DNA from: Candidatus Atopostipes pullistercoris
GTDB lineage: Bacteria; Bacillota; Bacilli; Lactobacillales; Carnobacteriaceae_A
Reading direction: 5' to 3'
Assembly: GCA_019116785.1 (NCBI GenBank)
Contig: DXAZ01000008.1
Span: 1-32,322 of the forward strand
Length of the DNA stretch: 32,322 nt
Shown here: in pieces, positions 7,068-15,715 of the stretch
How the letters are laid out: the number at the start of each line of letters is the position of its first letter
Position numbering within the stretch: position 1 is the first letter of the stretch
Position numbers and translations under genes: made by a program
The notes under the pieces: model-generated
The model's database searches: none
Told to the model about the DNA's origin: nothing
The model's input: the letters and a program-made list of their open reading frames with translations, nothing else

Positions 7068-8027
7068 GTGGAATTTCAACATGAGACTGTATTATTAAAA
7101 GAAGCAGTAGAAGGATTGGATATCAAGCCGAATGGAATATATGTTGATTGTACACTTGGTGGTGCTGGGCATTCGTTGCGAATTTTAGAAGAATTAGACA
7201 AAACGGGCCATCTGTTTGCATTTGATCAAGATGACTTTGCGATTGAACAAGCAAAGATCACTTTGAAAGATGGAATAGAAAAAGGTCAAGTAACATTAAT
7301 TAAAGATAACTTTCGAAATTTAACAGAAAACTTAACAAACTTAGGAATCGAAAAAGTCGATGGCGTCTTATATGATTTAGGCGTTTCATCACCACAACTT
7401 GATCAAGGTGAACGTGGATTTAGTTATAACTATGATGCAGATTTAGATATGCGAATGAATCAAGATCAAAAACTCACGGCTTACGAAATTGTGAATAACT
7501 GGGAATACAATGACTTAGTTCGTATTTTCTTTCAATATGGTGAAGAGAAATTTTCAAAGCAAATTGCAAGAAAAATCGAACAACATAGACAAACAAAGCC
7601 GATTGAGACTACATTTGAATTTGTAGACCTTATTAAGGAAGCTATACCGGCACCTGCTCGTCGTAGTGGGGGTCATCCTGCTAAGCGGACTTTTCAAGCT
7701 ATCCGAATCGCAGTCAATGATGAATTGAATGCGGTCAGTGAATCTATTGAGCAAGCCATTCGTTTGATTAATGTTGAAGGTCGAATTAGCGTTATTACCT
7801 TTCATTCGTTAGAAGATCGGATTGTAAAACAGCTATTTAAAGAATACTCAACGGTTGAAGAACCACCTAAAAATTTACCTGTTTTACCCAGTGAAATCCA
7901 AAGAGCACCATTAAAATTAATTAACAGGAAAGTTATTTTACCCACAAAACAAGAAATAGAACAAAATAAACGTTCGCGAAGTGCCAAGTTACGTATTGTA
8001 AAAAAACAGCATGAACTGGATAAATAA
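7068..8027 (+). CDS. rsmH: 16S rRNA (cytosine(1402)-N(4))-methyltransferase RsmH
   Basis: RsmH (MraW) adds an N4-methyl group to C1402 of 16S rRNA in the decoding centre. The SAM-binding motif [10 protein letters not shown] lies at about residues 27-36. Other family segments are [27 protein letters not shown] and the C-terminal [12 protein letters not shown]. The start is GTG 7068 with GGAGG 6 nt upstream; the ATG two bases earlier is out of frame. The product has 319 residues, the normal length. It follows mraZ by 44 nt in the dcw order. Confidence 0.96.
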   Translation: MEFQHETVLLKEAVEGLDIKPNGIYVDCTLGGAGHSLRILEELDKTGHLFAFDQDDFAIEQAKITLKDGIEKGQVTLIKDNFRNLTENLTNLGIEKVDGVLYDLGVSSPQLDQGERGFSYNYDADLDMRMNQDQKLTAYEIVNNWEYNDLVRIFFQYGEEKFSKQIARKIEQHRQTKPIETTFEFVDLIKEAIPAPARRSGGHPAKRTFQAIRIAVNDELNAVSESIEQAIRLINVEGRISVITFHSLEDRIVKQLFKEYSTVEEPPKNLPVLPSEIQRAPLKLINRKVILPTKQEIEQNKRSRSAKLRIVKKQHELDK

Positions 8028-8101
8028 AAAAGAGAAAACGATAAGACTTGATACATAACGAATCATTAAGACGTCTTTGAATCTAAGGGGGATTTAACGT
8101 C

Positions 8102-8533
8102 ATGGAGGATAATTTAGCACGTAATTTAGAATTAGATATTGAACTAGAAGCCGATTCCACTACATATGAACAACAAATTGCTCAGCCTTTAAAACAACCT
8201 AGAGAAGAGTCAATCCCATCTGTTGAGCCTATACCACAAGCAAAACCAGCAGAAAAAGGACTAACAAAATTAGAAATAGGTTTAATTTCTTTGTTTACAA
8301 GTATTGTTTTTGCTTTAGTTTTATTTAATGTGTATTCTGATTTACAACTGACGACGGTCAGTAGAGATGTCCAAGATGTAAATGAACAAATCCAACAAAC
8401 TGAAGTTGAGATTGAAAATTTAAAACAACATACTCAAGAGTTAACACGTTATGACCGTATTAACGAAATAGCTAAAAAATATGGCTTAGAATTACATGAA
8501 GAAAACATCCGAAATCTTGTGCCAAAAGAGTAG
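8102..8533 (+). CDS. ftsL: Cell division protein FtsL
   Basis: FtsL is a bitopic membrane protein of the divisome that joins DivIB and DivIC and activates the septal transpeptidase. This 143-residue protein has a long acidic, proline-containing cytoplasmic N terminus (about 1-55). One membrane segment follows (about 57-79, IGLISLFTSIVFALVLF), then an extracellular coiled coil (about 84-115, VQDVNEQIQQTEVEIENL). The C-terminal part (RYDRINEIAKKYGLELHEEN) is typical of FtsL. The SD is AAGGGGG about 10 nt before the ATG. It lies between rsmH and the class B PBP gene, as expected. Confidence 0.9.
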   Translation: MEDNLARNLELDIELEADSTTYEQQIAQPLKQPREESIPSVEPIPQAKPAEKGLTKLEIGLISLFTSIVFALVLFNVYSDLQLTTVSRDVQDVNEQIQQTEVEIENLKQHTQELTRYDRINEIAKKYGLELHEENIRNLVPKE

Positions 8534-8541
8534 GTGTCAGG

Positions 8542-10746
8542 ATGAATTCACATAAAAATAGACATAATTTTTCAGCCTTATTACTTGTCTTTACCATCTT
8601 TTCCTTTAGCTTAATGTTTTTACGCTTTTCGCAGATTATGGTGCGAGGGGAAGTGAATGGTGAAGATTTAGAGGAAAAAGTGGAACGTTTATATACTAGA
8701 AATTACACCTTACAGGCAGATCGTGGAACGATTTTTGATCGCTATGGGAATCCTATAGCTATTGATGCGACTTCTTATAAAATGATAGCAGTATTAACGG
8801 ATAAATGGTCCACAGAAAAAAATCCCCAACATATAACAGATGCTGAGGCGGTAGCGAAAATTATTTCTCAAAACATTAATTTGTCTGAAGAGAAAGTTCT
8901 TGATTATTTAACGCGAGAATCCGATCAAGTAGAATTTGGGGCGGCTGGAAACAATTTATCTTACCAAACAGTTAGTAGTATTAAAGAAGAACTAGAAGAA
9001 CAAAATCTATCCGGAATCATTTTCGAAGATAAACAAAAGAGATTATATCCTAATGGAACTTTTGCGTCTCATACTGTAGGATTAGCTCAGTATACAGGAG
9101 AAGAAGTAGAGGACACTGAAGGCAAACAACTTGTAGGAGTTATGGGACTGGAAGCCTCTTTCAATGATTTGTTAACGGGAGAGAACGGGAAAGAAACCTA
9201 TAAAAAAGATAGCCTAGGTTATTTGATTCCGAGTTTGGAGCATGAGGAAATTGATCCGATTAATGGAAATGATTTGTATCTGACATTAGATTATAAATTA
9301 CAAACACACTTGGAAACTATTTTGGATCGTGTGCAACAAGAAAATACACCAAAACGAGTGACAGCAACGGTCATGGATGCGAAAAATGGTGAAATATTAG
9401 CGAGTGCTCAGCGTCCATCCTTTAATGCAACCACTTTGGAAAATATTGATGCCTCTTGGCAAAATTTATTAACAGAATATACGTATGAACCAGGTTCTAC
9501 GATGAAGATTTTAACATTAGCAGCGGCTATAGAAGAAGGAGTATTTGATCCTAACAAGTATTATGAGTCGGGAGCGATTAATGTACATGGTGGAACAGTT
9601 AGGGATTATAATCGTACAGGGTGGGGCTGGATTTCCTCACTTGAAGGAGTGGCTCGTTCCAGTAATGTACTCTTTGTTCGTTTAGTGGATGAAATGGGTC
9701 ATGATGTATGGAAAGAATATTTAGATGCTTTTGGTTTTGGCCAAAAAACGGGGATAAATTTACCTAATGAACAAGCAGGGACCAATCCGTATGAATGGCC
9801 TTTACAAAAAGTAAATACAGGTTTTGGTCAAGGAATTTCTGTAACACCGATTCAGATGCTCAAAGCGTTCAGTGCTGTAGCAAATGGAGAAAATATTGTG
9901 CAGCCTAGATTAGTGGCTAAGACTGTAGATAGTACAACAGAAGAAGAGTCAATGTTTGAGCCAGAAAAGATAGAAAGTCCAATTTCTAAAGAAACTGCGC
10001 AATTAACGCTAGATTATTTATCACAAGCTATGGATATTGAAAATGCGGTTGCTAGAGGTTATAAAAAAGAAGGCATTTCTATTGCTGCTAAAACAGGAAC
10101 GGCGCAATTGGTTGATTCAGAAACAGGAGCCTATTCTACATCTAAACACATTTATTCAGTAGCTGCATTATTTCCAACAGAAAATCCTGAATATATTGTT
10201 TATATTACAGTTCAAGAACCCAGTTATACTGAAGATGCTTCCTATGGGAGTGAAGTGGTACAAAAAATATACCATCCTTTAGTTGATCGTATTATTGATT
10301 TTAATGATGATATAGAAGAAGATGGTTCAAGTGACGACAATATTCAATATGTTACAACTCCATCCTATTTAGATTTAATGAGTACTGAAGCCATTGAAGA
10401 ATTAGAGAACTCTGGTCAACAGTATTCACTAATCGGTACTGGGGAAGAGATTGTTCAACAAATTCCATATCCAGATACCCCTTTATTTGATGATCAACAA
10501 ATTATACTCATGACAAACGGGGCTGCAACTATCCCAGATTTAACGAATTGGTCAAGGAATGATGTATTAAAAGTCGCTGAATTAACGGGGGTAAATATTA
10601 CTTTTGAAGGCGAAGGCTATGTGGTGGAACAAAGTTTAGAAGAAGGTTCATACATGGAACCAGGAGTAGAAATTACCGTTAAACTATCATCCGAGTCAAA
10701 TGGAGAAGCAGAAGCTGATTCTTCTGCCACCAGTGAAAATGAATAA
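8542..10746 (+). CDS. pbpB: Class B penicillin-binding protein (division transpeptidase) with PASTA domains
   Basis: This 734-residue septal peptidoglycan transpeptidase has an N-terminal membrane anchor (about 11-33), a dimerisation domain starting near the RGTIFDR motif (61-67) and the penicillin-binding domain. The active-site motifs are intact: STMK (Ser319 nucleophile, Lys322), SSN (373-375) and KTG (517-519). Two PASTA domains follow, at roughly 603-660 and 661-716, with a short acidic tail. Architecture and position between ftsL and mraY correspond to PBP2B of Bacillus and PBP2x of streptococci; the exact symbol depends on the genus. It starts 8 nt after ftsL, so it is in the same operon, and a terminator follows. 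Confidence 0.93.
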   Translation: MNSHKNRHNFSALLLVFTIFSFSLMFLRFSQIMVRGEVNGEDLEEKVERLYTRNYTLQADRGTIFDRYGNPIAIDATSYKMIAVLTDKWSTEKNPQHITDAEAVAKIISQNINLSEEKVLDYLTRESDQVEFGAAGNNLSYQTVSSIKEELEEQNLSGIIFEDKQKRLYPNGTFASHTVGLAQYTGEEVEDTEGKQLVGVMGLEASFNDLLTGENGKETYKKDSLGYLIPSLEHEEIDPINGNDLYLTLDYKLQTHLETILDRVQQENTPKRVTATVMDAKNGEILASAQRPSFNATTLENIDASWQNLLTEYTYEPGSTMKILTLAAAIEEGVFDPNKYYESGAINVHGGTVRDYNRTGWGWISSLEGVARSSNVLFVRLVDEMGHDVWKEYLDAFGFGQKTGINLPNEQAGTNPYEWPLQKVNTGFGQGISVTPIQMLKAFSAVANGENIVQPRLVAKTVDSTTEEESMFEPEKIESPISKETAQLTLDYLSQAMDIENAVARGYKKEGISIAAKTGTAQLVDSETGAYSTSKHIYSVAALFPTENPEYIVYITVQEPSYTEDASYGSEVVQKIYHPLVDRIIDFNDDIEEDGSSDDNIQYVTTPSYLDLMSTEAIEELENSGQQYSLIGTGEEIVQQIPYPDTPLFDDQQIILMTNGAATIPDLTNWSRNDVLKVAELTGVNITFEGEGYVVEQSLEEGSYMEPGVEITVKLSSESNGEAEADSSATSENE

Positions 10747-10768
10747 AGACTCCAATAAAATTAAAAAG

Positions 10769-10807
10769 AGTGGGAGATGGACGATGCATTCAGCTTCCGC
10801 TTTTTTT
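10769..10807 (+). terminator. Intrinsic terminator after the PBP gene
   Basis: AGTGGGAG (10769-10776) pairs with CTTCCGCT (10794-10801), with two G-U pairs, followed by a run of seven T. It would end the mraZ-rsmH-ftsL-pbp transcript inside the dcw cluster, at least partly. Confidence 0.7.
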
Positions 10808-10826
10808 AATAAAATGTTAAAAGCTA

Positions 10827-10855
10827 TTGAGTCAAACTAAGGGAGTCTATATAAT
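10827..10855 (+). promoter_or_regulatory. Sigma-A promoter of mraY-murD-murG-divIB
   Basis: TTGAGT (10827-10832) and a perfect TATAAT (10850-10855) are separated by 17 nt, 64 nt before mraY and just after the pbp terminator. It gives the peptidoglycan-precursor genes their own start. Confidence 0.8.
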
Positions 10856-10918
10856 AAGAAAGTCTTTTTATTCAAGGAAATTTAACCCTGAAATAGTTAC
10901 TATATAAGGAAGAATAGG

Positions 10919-11887
10919 ATGGAACATATGAAAATGTTTTTTTGGCCATTAATAATTAGTTTTTTTAGTACAGTTATTTTAATGCCTTTTATTATTCGAT
11001 ATTTTAGAGCAAAACAATTAGGACAAATAACTCGAGAAGAGGGCCCTAGCTGGCATGAAACCAAAAGTGGAACACCAACAATGGGTGGAGTTGTTATCAT
11101 CTTGTCCGTCATTTTGGCTATTTTTCTCTTAACTGTTTTTAATATTGAACGTAGTCTAGATGTTTGGTTACTTACAATCGTTTTTGTATTATTTGGCTTA
11201 ATTGGTTTTATTGATGATTTCATTAAATTATTTATGAAACGTAATTTAGGATTGACGAGCCGCCAAAAATTCTTGGCTCAAATAGGAATTGGTCTAATTT
11301 TTTATCTAGTGCTTTTATTGAATGGCTTTGATAATCAATTAAATCTACCTTTTATAGGCAATGTTTCTTTAGGTTATCTTTATGGTTTGTTTGCGGTCTT
11401 TTGGTTAACAGGTTTTTCAAATGCAACAAATTTAACCGATGGTATTGATGGTTTAATGGCCTCAACAGGAGTCGTTGCTTATGCTGGTTATGCTTATATT
11501 TCTTATATTCAAGAAGAATGGGGAATATTAGCTTTTGCATTAAGTGTTATTGGAGGACTACTTGGTTTTTTAATTTTTAACCGTAAACCTGCTAAAATTT
11601 TTATGGGAGATGTAGGTTCTCTTGCTTTAGGTGCAGGTTTAGCCGCTATGTCTATTTTATTAAATGTTGAATGGACGTTGCTTTTAATTGGTTTAATTTT
11701 TGTTATGGAGACGGCGAGTGTCATTTTACAGGTCTTCTGGTTCAAAAAAACAGGGAATCGAATTTTCAAAATGAGTCCAATTCACCATCATTTTGAAATG
11801 GAAGGTTGGTCGGAATGGAAAATAGTGGGGGTTTTTTCAGGAATAGGGCTTTTCATGACCATTTTGACTTTATTCATTTTACTTTAA
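10919..11887 (+). CDS. mraY: Phospho-N-acetylmuramoyl-pentapeptide-transferase MraY
   Basis: MraY is the polytopic membrane enzyme that makes lipid I from UDP-MurNAc-pentapeptide and undecaprenyl phosphate. The 322-residue protein has about ten membrane segments. Family signatures are complete: TPTMGG (52-57), the aspartate pair in IDDFIKL (99-100), NATNLTDGIDGL (168-179), FMGDVGSLALG and the histidine cluster PIHHHFE (287-293). An AAGGA SD lies about 8 nt before the ATG. It begins the second transcription unit of the dcw cluster. Confidence 0.96.
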   Translation: MEHMKMFFWPLIISFFSTVILMPFIIRYFRAKQLGQITREEGPSWHETKSGTPTMGGVVIILSVILAIFLLTVFNIERSLDVWLLTIVFVLFGLIGFIDDFIKLFMKRNLGLTSRQKFLAQIGIGLIFYLVLLLNGFDNQLNLPFIGNVSLGYLYGLFAVFWLTGFSNATNLTDGIDGLMASTGVVAYAGYAYISYIQEEWGILAFALSVIGGLLGFLIFNRKPAKIFMGDVGSLALGAGLAAMSILLNVEWTLLLIGLIFVMETASVILQVFWFKKTGNRIFKMSPIHHHFEMEGWSEWKIVGVFSGIGLFMTILTLFILL

Positions 11888-11965
11888 GGTTTATTTATTA
11901 AAAAAATAAAAAATCTAGAATCAGATAAATACTTTGTAAGAAATAAATAAAAGGAGGTGTTGTTT

Positions 11966-13351
11966 ATGGTAAAAGAAAATTTTTATCAAGGAAAGACAGT
12001 TTTAGTGTTAGGTCTTGCCAAAAGTGGCTATCAAGCGGCTAAGTTATTACATACCCTTGGGGCAGAAGTTACTGTAAATGATGCCAAAGAATTAAAAAAT
12101 AATAAGGATGCCCAAGAGCTTCAAATATTAGGAATTAAAGTGATTTCTGGAGGACATCCAGCAGATTTAATGGAAAAATCTTTTGATCTAGTTGTAAAAA
12201 ATCCGGGGATTCCTTATGACAACCCAGTAGTTTTTGAAGCATTAAAACAAAAAGTGCCTGTTATTACCGAAGTAGAAGTAGCTACTTCAGTGATGGAGTC
12301 TTCAATCATAGGAGTTACAGGAACCAATGGAAAAACGACAACAACTTCCATTATCTATGAAATGCTAAATCAACAAAGAGTTTCAGGAACGGCTTATGCC
12401 CTTGGAAATATAGGAGTTCCGGCTAGTCAAATGGCTTTAAGTTTAAAACCAATAGATGATGCAGTTATAGAATTATCAAGTTTTCAATTAATGGGAACAC
12501 CTACCCTTAAACCAAACATTGCGGTTCTTACTAATTTATATTCTGCTCATTTAGATTATCATGGATCACAAGAAGCTTATGAACAAGCGAAGATGAATAT
12601 AGTTATAAATCAAACATCAAAAGATGTTACAGTTTACAATAAAGATCAACCCCATCTTGAAAAGCTTATAAAAGATAATTCAAAAGCTCAATTGCTTCCT
12701 TTTTCAAGAAAAGAATATTTAGAAAATGGAACTTCCGTAAAAGAGGGGCAGATTTATTTCAAAGGAGAAGTTGTCGCAAAAGTTTCTGATATTTTTATTC
12801 AAGGCTTTCATAATCTAGAAAATATGTTAGCTGCCGTTAGTGTAGCGAAGTTAAAGGGAGTTTCTAATGAAGGAATCCAAGCGGTAATGCATCAGTTTCA
12901 CGGGGTGAAGCACCGCACTCAATTTGTTGGGAAACACAAGGGACGTATTTTTTATAATGATTCAAAAGCAACCAATATTGAAGCGACAGAAAATGCGTTA
13001 GCGGGTTTTCATCAACCTGTTATTTTACTGGCTGGAGGATTGGATCGAGGAAATTCATTTGATCGTTTAGTCCCTGATTTTAAAAAACATGTAAAGGCAT
13101 TGATTACTTTTGGACAGACAGCAGATTTAATGGTAGAGGTTGCACAAAAAGCTGGAATTACTCAAATAAAAAAAGTGAAAGATGTGACTGAAGCAGTTCC
13201 CACAGCTTACGCTTTAAGTGCAAAGGATGATATCATCTTACTCTCTCCAGCAGCCGCTAGTTGGGATCAGTATGATAATTTTGAAATACGCGGAGATACT
13301 TTTATTGCAGCGGTTCAAGATTTAATTAATGCAGACCAAAAAAATCTTTAA
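11966..13351 (+). CDS. murD: UDP-N-acetylmuramoylalanine--D-glutamate ligase MurD
   Basis: MurD adds D-glutamate to UDP-MurNAc-L-Ala in the cytoplasm, using ATP. The N-terminal Rossmann segment VLVLGLAKSGYQAA, the ATP-binding GVTGTNGKTT (116-125), ELSSFQL, KHRTQFV and the C-terminal LSPAAASWDQYDNFE are all family marks. The start is ATG 11966 with a strong AAGGAGGTG (11951-11959) upstream; the GTG at 11957 lies inside that SD and is not used. The product has 461 residues. A 16-nt gap leads to murG. Confidence 0.96.
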   Translation: MVKENFYQGKTVLVLGLAKSGYQAAKLLHTLGAEVTVNDAKELKNNKDAQELQILGIKVISGGHPADLMEKSFDLVVKNPGIPYDNPVVFEALKQKVPVITEVEVATSVMESSIIGVTGTNGKTTTTSIIYEMLNQQRVSGTAYALGNIGVPASQMALSLKPIDDAVIELSSFQLMGTPTLKPNIAVLTNLYSAHLDYHGSQEAYEQAKMNIVINQTSKDVTVYNKDQPHLEKLIKDNSKAQLLPFSRKEYLENGTSVKEGQIYFKGEVVAKVSDIFIQGFHNLENMLAAVSVAKLKGVSNEGIQAVMHQFHGVKHRTQFVGKHKGRIFYNDSKATNIEATENALAGFHQPVILLAGGLDRGNSFDRLVPDFKKHVKALITFGQTADLMVEVAQKAGITQIKKVKDVTEAVPTAYALSAKDDIILLSPAAASWDQYDNFEIRGDTFIAAVQDLINADQKNL

Positions 13352-13367
13352 GGAGAGGATTTTATAA

Positions 13368-14498
13368 ATGAGAGTACTTTTAACAGGTGGAGGAACCGGG
13401 GGCCACATTTATCCAGCGTTAGCTGTTGCTCGAAGATTACAGGAAATGGATCCGCAAGTGGATCTTCTCTATGTAGGCACAAAAAGGGGGCTTGAAAGTA
13501 CAATTGTCCCAAGTGAGAATATTCCTTTTAAAACAATCAAGATTGAAGGTTTTATGCGTAAGCTAAATTTTGAAGGAATAAAATACAATATACGTAGTGT
13601 CCATTTGTTTTTGAAAAGCATTGGCGAAGCTAAAAAAATAATCCGAGAATTTAATCCAGATGTTGTTTTGGGAACTGGTGGCTATGTGAGTGCCCCGATT
13701 TGTTATGCGGCTTCTAAAGAAGATATTGCAACGGTCGTTCATGAGCAGAATAGTTTTTTGGGTTTAACAAATAAATTTTTGCTTCGTTATATTGATCATT
13801 TGGCGATTAGTTTTGATGATATTTATGAACAAGTGAAAAAATATCAAGATAAGATCGTTTTTACAGGGAATCCTAGAGCTCAGGAAGTAAATTCTTTGAA
13901 TCTGCCAATGATTGATCATGTTTTAGGATTGGATGTTACTAAACCGATTGCTCTTATTTTTGGTGGAAGTCGGGGAGCCCCTAAAATTAATCAGGCAGTG
14001 GTAGAAGCTTACCCTATTCTTCGAACACGTGGTTATCAAATTATTTTTATTCCGGGTGAAGAACATTATGAAAAAATTGTTAAACAATTAAATGATATCT
14101 CACCTCTTTCGCGTAATTCTCATTTTGTAGTTAAACCTTATATTAATCATATGATTGATATTTTACGAAATGTTTCTGTTATTGTAAGTCGAAGTGGAGC
14201 AACAACAATTGCAGAAATTACAGTCTTGGGGATTCCAAGTGTATTGATTCCTTCTCCTTATGTAACGGATGATCACCAAACAAAAAATGCTCAAAGTTTA
14301 GTCAATAATGAGGCTGCAATTTTATTAAAAGAAGATCAATTATCAGGTAAATCTCTTTTAAGTAAAATCGATGAATTAATGAACAATGCGGATAAAAGAG
14401 ATTTTATGAGTGAACGTGCTCGAGAACTTGGCCAACCGCGTGCGACAGATCAACTCATTCAAGTTATGCTTGATGAAGTGAAAAATAAAAAGCAATAA
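13368..14498 (+). CDS. murG: UDP-N-acetylglucosamine transferase MurG
   Basis: MurG transfers GlcNAc to lipid I to form lipid II on the inner face of the membrane. It is a GT-B glycosyltransferase with the glycine loops GGGTGGH (7-13) and GTGGYVSAP. Other marks are EQNSFLGLTNK, the GGSRGAPKIN segment and the donor-binding SRSGATTIAEI. The product has 376 residues, near the family norm. The SD is AAGGAGAGG about 9 nt before the ATG. It sits between murD and divIB. Confidence 0.96.
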   Translation: MRVLLTGGGTGGHIYPALAVARRLQEMDPQVDLLYVGTKRGLESTIVPSENIPFKTIKIEGFMRKLNFEGIKYNIRSVHLFLKSIGEAKKIIREFNPDVVLGTGGYVSAPICYAASKEDIATVVHEQNSFLGLTNKFLLRYIDHLAISFDDIYEQVKKYQDKIVFTGNPRAQEVNSLNLPMIDHVLGLDVTKPIALIFGGSRGAPKINQAVVEAYPILRTRGYQIIFIPGEEHYEKIVKQLNDISPLSRNSHFVVKPYINHMIDILRNVSVIVSRSGATTIAEITVLGIPSVLIPSPYVTDDHQTKNAQSLVNNEAAILLKEDQLSGKSLLSKIDELMNNADKRDFMSERARELGQPRATDQLIQVMLDEVKNKKQ

Positions 14499-14557
14499 GC
14501 TAAAGAATAAGAAAAAAACTTTCGTAATAAATTTAATGTTGAGAGGAGAAATAACCT

Positions 14558-15391
14558 ATGGCGGATAACGGTACTGATTTATCTCAAGGAAATAATTCCA
14601 AAGTGAACAATCATTTTGAAGAACATTCAATGGCTTTTTATAAAGTCATGCAAAGATACATCCCAATTGTCATAATTAATCTCCTCATTATTATTATCAT
14701 GAGTTATTTCATTAGTCCTTTAAGCAAAGTTTCTACAATTTCCGTCGAAGGGAACGAAGCAGTCTATGATCAACAAATTATTGAAGAAAGTGGCATTCGA
14801 AGCAATGACTCTATTTTAGAACTTATGCGTCAAAAAGAGAGGACGGCTGAAAATATTGTCCAAAATCTTCCGCAAGTTTCTGAGTCTTCTGTGGAAGTTT
14901 CTGGCTTTAATGATGTAATTATTCAAATAAAAGAACATAATACTGTGGCTTACATCGCACAAGACAACTCATATTTGCGGGTTTTAGAAAATGGCACCGT
15001 TCTTGACGAAGAATATAATGTATCTATTGGTAATCAACCTGTTCTTACTAAATTTGAAGAAGGAGAAGTTCTGGATCAAATGATTGAAGAGCTAAGCAAA
15101 GTTGATCGACCAATATTAAATTTAATTTCTGAGATAGAGTTAGTGACTGATCGAGAAAATCCATTATTCATCCGTGTATATATGAATAATGGGAATCGAG
15201 TTCTTTCCTTAATTCCAACATTTTCAGAAAAAATTCCTTACTACCCACAAATGGTTAAAGCAGTGAATGGTAAAAAAGGAGTATTTGATATGGAAGCTGG
15301 GGTTTATTTTACTCCTTTTGTTGATGAACAGACGGAAGAATCTGGCTTAAATGAAGATGAAAGAGAAGCACTCGAAGAATTTAATGAATGA
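14558..15391 (+). CDS. divIB: Cell division protein DivIB (FtsQ)
   Basis: DivIB is a bitopic divisome protein that forms a complex with FtsL and DivIC outside the membrane. The 277-residue sequence has a short cytoplasmic N terminus, one membrane segment (about 35-54) and a POTRA domain beginning at STISVEGNEAV. A beta domain with the segment NTVAYIAQDNSYLRVLENG follows, then an acidic C-terminal tail. The cytoplasmic part is short compared with many Lactobacillales homologues. SD GAGAGGAG lies before the ATG. An intrinsic terminator starts 3 nt after the stop codon. Confidence 0.92.
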   Translation: MADNGTDLSQGNNSKVNNHFEEHSMAFYKVMQRYIPIVIINLLIIIIMSYFISPLSKVSTISVEGNEAVYDQQIIEESGIRSNDSILELMRQKERTAENIVQNLPQVSESSVEVSGFNDVIIQIKEHNTVAYIAQDNSYLRVLENGTVLDEEYNVSIGNQPVLTKFEEGEVLDQMIEELSKVDRPILNLISEIELVTDRENPLFIRVYMNNGNRVLSLIPTFSEKIPYYPQMVKAVNGKKGVFDMEAGVYFTPFVDEQTEESGLNEDEREALEEFNE

Positions 15392-15393
15392 TA

Positions 15394-15417
15394 AAAGGCA
15401 GTATGAACTGCCTTTTT
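15394..15417 (+). terminator. Intrinsic terminator after divIB
   Basis: A perfect 9-bp stem (AAAGGCAGT 15394-15402 with ACTGCCTTT 15407-15415) has a 4-nt loop and five T residues. It separates the murein-precursor unit from ftsA. Confidence 0.9.
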
Positions 15418-15715
15418 CTGTATATGAAATACGAAGTGTTTCTCCTAGGGTTTAATTCAAAGTAAAAAATAATTAAATCCATTTTTAAAAAAGTATATGT
15501 GTAAAAAATAACAACCTTTGAAATAAAATCGTAATGATGAAATATTGGGTCATCCTCTACTTTGGGTGGATTTTATGGTAATATTATCAATATATTATAA
15601 AAATTTATTTCATTTAAAATTTAAATGAGAAGATGTTACAATTTTAATCATTACAAACTATCGATTTTCGAATGAGAAAACTTAAAAAATAAAAATGGGA
15701 GGTTTCAATCATAAA
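15418..15715. other. Intergenic region upstream of ftsA
   Basis: This AT-rich stretch should contain the ftsA promoter because a terminator precedes it. I see only weak candidates: TTGAAA 15518-15523 with AATATT 15541-15546, and an extended -10-like TG-G-TAATAT at 15576-15584. It also has a perfect 8-bp inverted repeat (CATTTAAA-A-TTTAAATG, 15611-15627) and two TTACAA copies (15636, 15651). Confidence 0.6.

Noticed and set aside
15534..15581. A 15-codon hydrophobic frame (MMKYWVILYFGWILW) upstream of ftsA
   Set aside because: There is no SD and the frame is too short to tell from chance in AT-rich DNA. It would need ribosome profiling to reconsider.
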